Made by a program: the position numbers and the translations under genes
Shown: in pieces, positions 14,650 to 15,647 of the stretch
How the letters are laid out: the number at the start of each line of letters is the position of its first letter
How positions within the stretch are numbered: the stretch's first letter is position 1
Assembly (NCBI GenBank): GCA_964388245.1
Contig: CAYLZH010000097.1
Coordinates: 1 to 15,647 of the forward strand
Reading direction: 5' to 3'
DNA length: 15,647 nt
From: JAIOYV01 sp964388245
GTDB lineage: Bacteria > Bacteroidota > Bacteroidia > Bacteroidales > M50B96
Notes under the pieces: model-generated
What the model saw: the letters and a program-made list of their open reading frames with translations, nothing else
What the model was told of the DNA's origin: nothing
Databases searched by the model: none

Positions 14650-14717
14650 TGAAAATGAAATGAAAGGGGAAGAAGCGAGTTGGACAAACTCATCCAATGG
14701 CCCAAAGTCATCGGATG

Positions 14718-14733
14718 AAAAAGGCGGATGCCT
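14718..14733 (-). terminator. Weak candidate terminator after the glycosyltransferase-like gene
   Basis: On the - strand AGGC-atcc-GCCT forms a four-base stem followed directly by T residues (TTTTTC, counting the last stem base). It overlaps the stop codon of the gene ending at 14732. The stem is short. A longer but T-less inverted repeat (tcatcc/ggatga) lies next to it at 14690-14718. Confidence 0.3.
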
Positions 14734-15647
14734 ATTCTACTTTGTAAAGTACCATTCCGGCAGGAAGGTATCGATCTGTATATTCCAGATAAATAGTTTT
14801 TTCAAATAGACCTGCATAAGCTTTATCTGAAAGGCAATATGCCCCGGGAACAGGCAACTCGGAAAATTGCATTGTTTCGTTTGTCAAGTTTGCATAATAA
14901 TAAGGGATTTGAAAAGGAATTGAACATGGTTCCATTACAGTAACCTCATTAAAAATAATTCCTGCAGCGGAAAAATTTCGTGTAACGAATTTAGGATTGC
15001 CGGTCCAATATAATTTATTGTCGCCGGTTACCTCAACTATTTTCCCGGTGAGGGCAGCATACCCTGAATGTCTATTCACGCTATCAAGATGGGGAAGCAC
15101 TGAAAAATTCAATCCTATTCTGGCAACTGATATTGCAAGAATGAAAATATATATGCGCAATCTGTCAAATTTCATATAATAAAAAAACAGGAGCATTATT
15201 AAACCAAAAAACACGATGCCTTTTGCAAGGGAATAAGTTACATCATTGCTAATGTTATGAACAAACGGAACCGCAAGAAAACTGAGAGCCAATACTATTA
15301 TTAAAAAGCCAAATATCCGCTCGAACCATGTATTTAAATTATGCAGAATTTGTCTGTATTTGTTATAGAAAAATACCAGGATTAGTAAAATAAACGGGAA
15401 GAACATATATACACACCTGCTTCTTGTTTCCGGCGACACCCAGTAAATCAGAACATTGGAAACAACAAACAGTGATGATAGAACAATTAATTTGTTTTCT
15501 TTGATGTCTTTAAGAATTCTCCTACGAAATAAAAATATCACCAGCAAACTCCAGGGAAAAATCAGCTTAATAATTTGTATGGGAAATTGTATTAATTGAA
15601 TCACTATTGCTGTTATCCCTGCATCAGCAGCTGTTCTTTGGGTAGCC
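14732..15647 (-). CDS. Partial membrane glycosyltransferase-like protein (GT39/ArnT-like C-terminal part)
   Basis: The frame is open to the window edge, so the true start lies beyond 15647. The visible 304 residues are the C-terminal part; a GTG at 15604 is in frame but is very unlikely to be the start. It holds several membrane segments (starting QFPIQIIKLIFPWSLLVIFLF, then LIVLSSLFVVSNVLIYWV, the VYMFFPFILLILVFF region, FGFLIIVLALSFLAV, GIVFFGLIMLLFFYYM, IYIFILAISVARI), then a soluble C-terminal domain of about 120 residues. The block IYWVSPETRSRCVYMFFPF resembles the YxxSxxxRxRYxLPxxP region seen in ArnT/PMT-like glycosyltransferases, which use polyprenyl-linked sugars on the periplasmic side. 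The N-terminal catalytic acidic residues are outside the window, so activity cannot be judged. It reads toward hutU with a 113-base gap. Confidence 0.6.
   Translation of the reverse strand, partial: ATQRTAADAGITAIVIQLIQFPIQIIKLIFPWSLLVIFLFRRRILKDIKENKLIVLSSLFVVSNVLIYWVSPETRSRCVYMFFPFILLILVFFYNKYRQILHNLNTWFERIFGFLIIVLALSFLAVPFVHNISNDVTYSLAKGIVFFGLIMLLFFYYMKFDRLRIYIFILAISVARIGLNFSVLPHLDSVNRHSGYAALTGKIVEVTGDNKLYWTGNPKFVTRNFSAAGIIFNEVTVMEPCSIPFQIPYYYANLTNETMQFSELPVPGAYCLSDKAYAGLFEKTIYLEYTDRYLPAGMVLYKVE

Noticed and set aside
14157..14663. 168-residue reading frame on the + strand opposite hutU
   Set aside because: It lies wholly antisense to the start of a strongly conserved hutU, has no recognisable domain, and reflects codon bias of the real gene.

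Overview
The window looks like a chromosomal segment of a fermentative or facultative member of the Bacteroidota, most likely in or near the Bacteroidales/Marinilabiliales. Four things point there. Several genes are preceded by the phylum-specific -7 promoter element TAnnTTTG, and one has a full TTTG-N19-TAnnTTTG. Start codons follow A-rich leaders rather than Shine-Dalgarno sequences. The urocanase is the long form. The two-component pair is a TPR-LytS type kinase with a LytTR regulator. Base composition is moderately AT-rich. I see no rRNA, tRNA, CRISPR array, transposase or phage gene, and no gene-free stretch longer than about 245 bases.

Left part (1-5465, + strand): a five-gene acyl-phosphate cluster. 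Its order is phosphate acetyltransferase, a 3-hydroxyacyl-CoA dehydrogenase-like protein, acetate kinase, phosphate butyryltransferase and butyrate kinase. It holds two parallel phosphotransacylase/kinase pairs, each able to turn an acyl-CoA into free acid plus ATP. The dehydrogenase sits between pta and ackA. That dehydrogenase has the Hbd fold and keeps the catalytic His and Glu, but the positions of the active-site Ser and Asn of clostridial Hbd carry Ala and Thr. This is the most interesting point in the window. An 11-bp tandem repeat lies on both sides of the butyrate kinase gene, in opposite orientations.

Middle part (5578-8873, - strand): engB (ribosome-assembly GTPase) behind a textbook Bacteroidota promoter, then a secreted C69-family dipeptidase, then a TorF-like outer-membrane protein. 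The gap between engB and the next divergent gene holds a 77-bp array with a 7-bp period.

Right part (9040-12576, + strand): a TPR sensor histidine kinase and its LytTR response regulator, 10 bases apart, followed by a rhomboid intramembrane protease. Convergent to these on the - strand are the long-form urocanate hydratase (histidine degradation; no other hut gene is in the window) and the C-terminal part of a multi-membrane-span glycosyltransferase-like protein cut by the window edge.

Altogether the window describes energy conservation by acid fermentation, amino-acid and peptide use (dipeptidase, urocanase), and an envelope-facing signalling pair.
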